From Candidatus Paceibacter normanii SCGC AAA255-P19 (lineage in GTDB: Bacteria; Patescibacteriota; Minisyncoccia; Minisyncoccales; Paceibacteraceae): DNA of 22,450 nucleotides. Location of the stretch: positions 1-22,450 of the forward strand of contig ASKX01000010.1 of the NCBI GenBank assembly GCA_000398025.1, given 5' to 3'. The position numbers and the translations under genes are program-made. The notes beneath the pieces were generated by a model that made no database searches, was not told the origin of the DNA, and worked only from the letters and a program-made list of their open reading frames with translations. How positions within the stretch are numbered: the stretch's first letter is position 1; every line of letters begins with the position of its first letter. Below are positions 20,201-22,450 of this stretch, one piece after another.

Positions 20201-20430
20201 TTATTTCTAGAATTAAAAAAATTATCACTCGAGGAGGAAAACCAATGCTTTTTTTGAGTTTGGAAGATTTAACTGATAAAATTGAAGTGGTTGTTTTTCC
20301 AGGGATAATTCAAAAAAATCCTTCGGCTTTTCAAGAAAATAAAATTGTTTTACTTTCAGGTCGGATTGATCTGCGAGATGGTGTACCCAAAATAATTTGC
20401 GAAGAGATAGAAGAAGTCACTGAAAGTTAA
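17272..20430 (+). CDS. dnaE: DNA polymerase III alpha subunit
   Basis: A 1052-residue DnaE-type replicative polymerase (typical 1100-1160). Order: PHP domain (about 1-280) beginning THLHVHSHYSLLDG with the metal-site signatures TDHGNIYG, GSEIYLA, RYHLVLLV and VATNDVHYL all kept, so it may act as a proofreading nuclease as in lineages without DnaQ partners (inference). The C-family polymerase core follows: GPGRGSVGGSLVAYLL and PDIDLDF with catalytic Asp400 and Asp402, the third Asp near 551 in KMDFLGLKNL, and VYQEQIMQIAQELAGF. Then come a helix-hairpin-helix region (FGLLAIKNVGYNIVETIV) and an OB-fold near the C-terminus (VRTGGLISRIKKII...LEDLTDKIEVVVFPG). No intein is seen. It is transcribed from 17154-17182; copies C and D of the hairpin element precede it. 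Confidence 0.98.
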   Translation: MKFTHLHVHSHYSLLDGLSKIDELLDRVKELGMDSVALTDHGNIYGAVEFYKKAKDRGIKPIIGSEIYLALESMHQERPNVDDKRYHLVLLVKNEQGYQNLVKLLTKAHLEGFYYKPRVDEELLAKHSEGLIALSACLAGKIPKMIVQRKMGEAEKTALRYQEIFGKGNFYLDIQHHPNSPDQKTANKGLIAISKKYGIPLVATNDVHYLKPEDAEAQDILMLINTGADPNDPERLSLREDDFSLRSPEQMAKDFKSLPEAIENTQKVAEQCNFQFDLGKIKLPTFETPSGKTQDEYLTELCQQGLKKRFGEQPSKEALDRLNYELSVIKQTSFAPYFLIVQDFVNWAKQNRIIVGPGRGSVGGSLVAYLLNITNVDPLKYNLLFERFLNPDRISLPDIDLDFTDRRRDEVINYVAQKYGRDRVAQIITFGTMAARAVVRDVGRAFNYAYSYCDQIAKMIPFGLTLDQTLASVDEFRQAYLSDPQAKKLIDFAKKLEGVARHASTHACGVVISAEPLDKIVPLQHPTQDDQVIVTQYEMHSIEDLGLLKMDFLGLKNLTIIEDTLARIYKVQGKKIDIENIPQGDKAVFKLLQGGETVGVFQLESEGMRRYLKQLKPTEFEDIIAMVALYRPGPMSLIPEYIAGKHKKKRVDYLHPKLKQILGSTYGIAVYQEQIMQIAQELAGFTLSEADVLRKAIGKKIKKLLMGQKEKFIGGATKNGIDENVSLKIWHWIEPFARYSFNRSHAAAYATIAYQTAYLKSHFPVEFMASLLTSERNDVERIGFLITEAKKMGIEVLSPDINESLQNFTVVPPQEIRFGLLAIKNVGYNIVETIVKERKAMGTYSSILDFASRINSRDLNKKSLESLIKAGVFDKIAERNQLLFNLERLLDSARETQRIKANGQRGLFDGLVATNEFQLTATEPASKTEKLNWEKELLGLFVTSHPLEDFRRVFEKKCPSISKIKTFTNRQVRTGGLISRIKKIITRGGKPMLFLSLEDLTDKIEVVVFPGIIQKNPSAFQENKIVLLSGRIDLRDGVPKIICEEIEEVTES

Positions 20431-20435
20431 AATTA

Positions 20436-20555
20436 GAATATAGAATGTGGAATGTAGAATGTAGAATGGGAATCTGGAATAAAAAGAATAAAGAATTTCC
20501 TATATTCTAAATTCTGTATTCTTATTCAATATTCTATATTCAATATTCAATATTC
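20436..20555. repeat. Inverted arrays of a GAATNNN heptamer
   Basis: Left arm 20436-20499: about nine tandem units of 7 bp (GAATATA, GAATGTG, GAATGTA, GAATGTA and degenerate ones). Right arm 20501-20555: eight units of the complement (TATATTC, TAAATTC, TGTATTC, a 6-base TTATTC, AATATTC, TATATTC, AATATTC, AATATTC). The arms can fold on each other imperfectly. It fills the dnaE-thrS gap, ending 9 nt before the thrS ATG. Confidence 0.85.
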
Positions 20556-20564
20556 TTAATAAAG

Positions 20565-22280
20565 ATGAAGATAGATACTATCAGACATTCACTTGCTCAT
20601 ATAATGGCCTATGCTGTTCAGGAAATGTATCCTGGGACGCATTTTGGCATTGGGCCGGCAATTGAAAACGGCTTTTATTATGATTTTACTTTGCCCTCTG
20701 AAGCCTCCGGCGAAGGAGGGACTTTTGCTCCTGAAGATTTACCAAAGATTGAAAAAAAGATGAAAGAGTTAATTAAACAAAATCTTGAATTCAAGAAGAA
20801 AACTGTCTCAAAAAAGGAAGCAAAAAAGATATTTAAAGACCAGCCCTATAAATTAGAACTGCTTTCGGAGATCGAGAGTCCGAAAGTTAGTATTTATGAA
20901 AGTGGAAAGTTTGTTGATTTATGTAAAGGACCTCATCTAAAATTAACCAAGGAAATTCCCACTGATGCCTTTAAGTTAACCAAAATTGCCGGTGCCTATT
21001 GGCGGGGAAATGAAAAAAATCCTATGCTCCAACGGATTTACGGAATAGGATTTCGGACCAAAAAAGAATTAGAAGCTCATCTTTTAAAAGAGCAAGAGGC
21101 TGAAAAAAGAGACCATCGAGTTTTAGGACAAAAATTAGAACTCTTTTTAATGGATGAAGAAGTGGGATCAGGATTACCTTTATGGTTACCTAAAGGAGCT
21201 GTTATGTGTCGGCTAATTGAAAATTATTTATATAAAGAATTAACTGCTCAAGGTTATTATTGGGTGGTAACCCCTCATATTGCCAAACTTGATCTTTGGA
21301 AAACTTCAGGACACTGGGATCTCTATCGAGAAAACATGTATTCCCCTATTAAGATTGACGAAGAAGAATATATGCTAAAGCCCATGAACTGTCCTTTCCA
21401 TGTTAAAATCTACCAGTCAAAAATTAGAAGTTATAAAGATTTACCTTTAAAATTAGCAGAGTTGGGCACGGTTTATCGCTATGAAAAATCAGGAGTTTTA
21501 CATGGCCTGACTAGGGTGCGTGGCTTCACTCAAGATGACGCCCATATTATTTGCGAACCAAACCAATTGTCAGAAGAAGTAACAAAATTGTTAAAATCTG
21601 GCCTAAAAATGCTAAAAACTTTTGGCTTCAAAGATTATGAGATTTATCTTTCTACGCGACCAGAAAAATATGCCGGCACTTTGAAGAGTTGGGAAAAAGC
21701 TACTAATTCTCTAAAATATGTTTTGAATAAATTAAAATTAAAATATCAAACTGATCCGGGCGGTGGAGTTTTTTATGGGCCCAAAATTGATATTAAAATT
21801 AAAGATTCTTTAGGTAGACCTTGGCAATGTACTACCATTCAGATTGATTTCAACCTGCCAGAACGTTTTAAGATGACTTATATTGACAAAAAGGGCAAAA
21901 AGCAAGAACCAATGATGATCCATCGCGCTCTTCTTGGCTCAATTGAAAGATTTATTGGTGTTTTATTAGAGCATTATGCGGGGAGCCTGCCTTTGTGGCT
22001 GGCCCCAGTCCAGATTTGGGTAATTCCGGTGGGCGCTCGGCATGAAAAATATGCCAGTCAGGTAGCTAAAGAACTCGCTGAGGTTAATTTAAGAGTTGAA
22101 GTGAAAAATGAAAATGAAACTGTTTCAAAGAAAATTCGGGAAGGAGAAATTCAAAAAATTCCTTACCTTTTGGTGGTGGGTGACAAAGAAATAAAGGCTA
22201 AATCGGTAAGAGTAAGGTCAAAAAATAAAGATCTTGGAATTATGAAAATTAATAAATTTTTAAAAAAATGTAGTCGATGA
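20565..22280 (+). CDS. thrS: Threonyl-tRNA synthetase lacking the TGS domain
   Basis: A 571-residue class II synthetase that charges tRNA-Thr; E. coli ThrRS is 642. The N-terminal TGS domain is missing and the protein begins at the editing domain: RHSLAHIMA (His8, His12) and DLCKGPH (Cys120, His124) keep the residues that remove mischarged Ser. The catalytic core shows MLKPMNCPFH with zinc ligand Cys276, RYEKSGVLHGLTRVRGFTQDDAHI with the second ligand His, and IHRALLGSIERFIGVLLEHYAG with the third and motif 3. The C-terminal anticodon domain (VIPVGARHEKYASQVAKELAE, to KINKFLKKCSR) is complete. SEASGEGGT inside the editing domain is an extra segment encoded by a palindrome. The stop codon lies inside hairpin element E. 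Start at 20565 follows the heptamer arrays; no Shine-Dalgarno. Confidence 0.97.
   Translation: MKIDTIRHSLAHIMAYAVQEMYPGTHFGIGPAIENGFYYDFTLPSEASGEGGTFAPEDLPKIEKKMKELIKQNLEFKKKTVSKKEAKKIFKDQPYKLELLSEIESPKVSIYESGKFVDLCKGPHLKLTKEIPTDAFKLTKIAGAYWRGNEKNPMLQRIYGIGFRTKKELEAHLLKEQEAEKRDHRVLGQKLELFLMDEEVGSGLPLWLPKGAVMCRLIENYLYKELTAQGYYWVVTPHIAKLDLWKTSGHWDLYRENMYSPIKIDEEEYMLKPMNCPFHVKIYQSKIRSYKDLPLKLAELGTVYRYEKSGVLHGLTRVRGFTQDDAHIICEPNQLSEEVTKLLKSGLKMLKTFGFKDYEIYLSTRPEKYAGTLKSWEKATNSLKYVLNKLKLKYQTDPGGGVFYGPKIDIKIKDSLGRPWQCTTIQIDFNLPERFKMTYIDKKGKKQEPMMIHRALLGSIERFIGVLLEHYAGSLPLWLAPVQIWVIPVGARHEKYASQVAKELAEVNLRVEVKNENETVSKKIREGEIQKIPYLLVVGDKEIKAKSVRVRSKNKDLGIMKINKFLKKCSR
20704..20719. repeat. Palindromic insert in thrS
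   Basis: CCTCC (20704-20708) and GGAGG (20715-20719) around GGCGAA form a hairpin-capable palindrome, in frame, coding the Gly-rich ASGEGG stretch between DFTLP and FAPEDL. Related proteins join these two blocks more directly. Confidence 0.5.
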
Positions 22281-22325
22281 ATCTTTGATTCATCTCCATC
22301 TTCGATAAATTTTCAATTTATTTCG
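22273..22325 (+). repeat. Double-hairpin element, copy E (after thrS)
   Basis: GTC, stem 1 GATGAATC/GATTCATC (8 bp, loop TTT), linker TCCATCTTCG, stem 2 ATAAATT/AATTTAT (7 bp, loop TTC), tail TTCG, ending exactly at the next ATG. Its first bases supply the TGA stop of thrS. Confidence 0.85.
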
Positions 22326-22450
22326 ATGTCTAAACTAACTAAATTTTTTCTAACATCTTTTCTCTGTTTTCTGGTACTGGGTATTTTCCTTACGGTCTCA
22401 GCTCAAGAAGAAACATCTGCCGAAATAATCGAATTAATTAATTTGGATGA
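22326..22450 (+). CDS. Secreted protein with signal peptide, truncated by the window end
   Basis: The first 41 codons of a gene that runs off the window. It starts MSKLTKFFLTSFLCFLVLGI and continues FLTVSAQEETSAEIIELINLDE: a basic start, a hydrophobic core of about 15 residues and a VSA-Q signal peptidase I-type cleavage site near residue 24, so the product is exported. The acidic start of the mature part (EETSAEIIELINLDE) resembles secreted Patescibacteria proteins of unknown function; the family cannot be named from this piece. The ATG is directly at the end of hairpin element E, with no Shine-Dalgarno. Confidence 0.75.
   Translation, partial: MSKLTKFFLTSFLCFLVLGIFLTVSAQEETSAEIIELINLD

Noticed and set aside
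1..22450. CRISPR array, insertion sequence, prophage, or recoded UGA
   Set aside because: No regular spacer-repeat array, transposase or phage gene is seen, and UGA terminates several conserved genes at the expected place.

Overview
The window reads as a stretch of a small, AT-rich genome of the Candidate Phyla Radiation (Patescibacteria, most likely a Parcubacteria-type lineage). This is an inference from gene content and style. Supporting signs are very tight gene packing, tRNAs abutting genes, short bacterial housekeeping proteins, a TGT with the insertion seen in these lineages, several small lineage-type hypothetical membrane proteins, and few clear Shine-Dalgarno sites. UGA acts as a normal stop (pcm, mltG, thrS), so this is not the code-25 SR1/Gracilibacteria group.

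Layout. (1) 1-2148: a plus-strand run of a small membrane ORF, acylphosphatase, a membrane-anchored cyclophilin and a truncated tgt, ending at tRNA-Val(CAC) on minus. Bases 1-95 are an exact inverted copy of 1988-2082, and the tgt gene breaks exactly at that repeat, so this end looks chimeric or rearranged. (2) 2150-4572: a small unknown minus gene and a divergent 667-aa membrane protein with a putative propeller. (3) 4553-17078: a long minus-strand block. In transcription order it holds rnhB, rpmF, nusB, rnc, rpsP, a 63-aa ORF, khpA, trmD, tRNA-Tyr, tRNA-Thr, rpmG, tRNA-Trp, a small membrane protein, a MacA/MacB-like tripartite ABC exporter, def, pcm, mltG, a DJ-1/PfpI protein, rplJ and rplL. 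(4) 17154-22450: plus-strand dnaE, thrS and the start of a secreted protein.

The genes mainly serve translation and RNA processing (ribosomal proteins S16, L32, L33, L10, L7/L12; TrmD; RNase III; NusB; KhpA; Def; ThrRS; four tRNAs), replication (DnaE, RNase HII) and the envelope (MltG, exporter, secreted or membrane proteins).

The most interesting non-gene signal is a dispersed double-hairpin element of about 50-65 nt. Seven good copies and one degraded in-frame copy are visible. The stem sequences differ between copies but stay complementary, while the linker (about TTCACCTTCG) and the tail (CTCGG) are conserved. Copies fill the gaps before mltG, def, rnc, dnaE and the last gene, ending 4-8 nt before the start codon. 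Two others end 7 nt before a promoter -35. Further regulatory architecture includes an L10 leader with a competing terminator-like hairpin, a promoter whose -10 lies in the loop of a terminator before trmD, a closed structured leader on khpA, overlapping divergent promoters, and inverted arrays of a GAATNNN heptamer before thrS.
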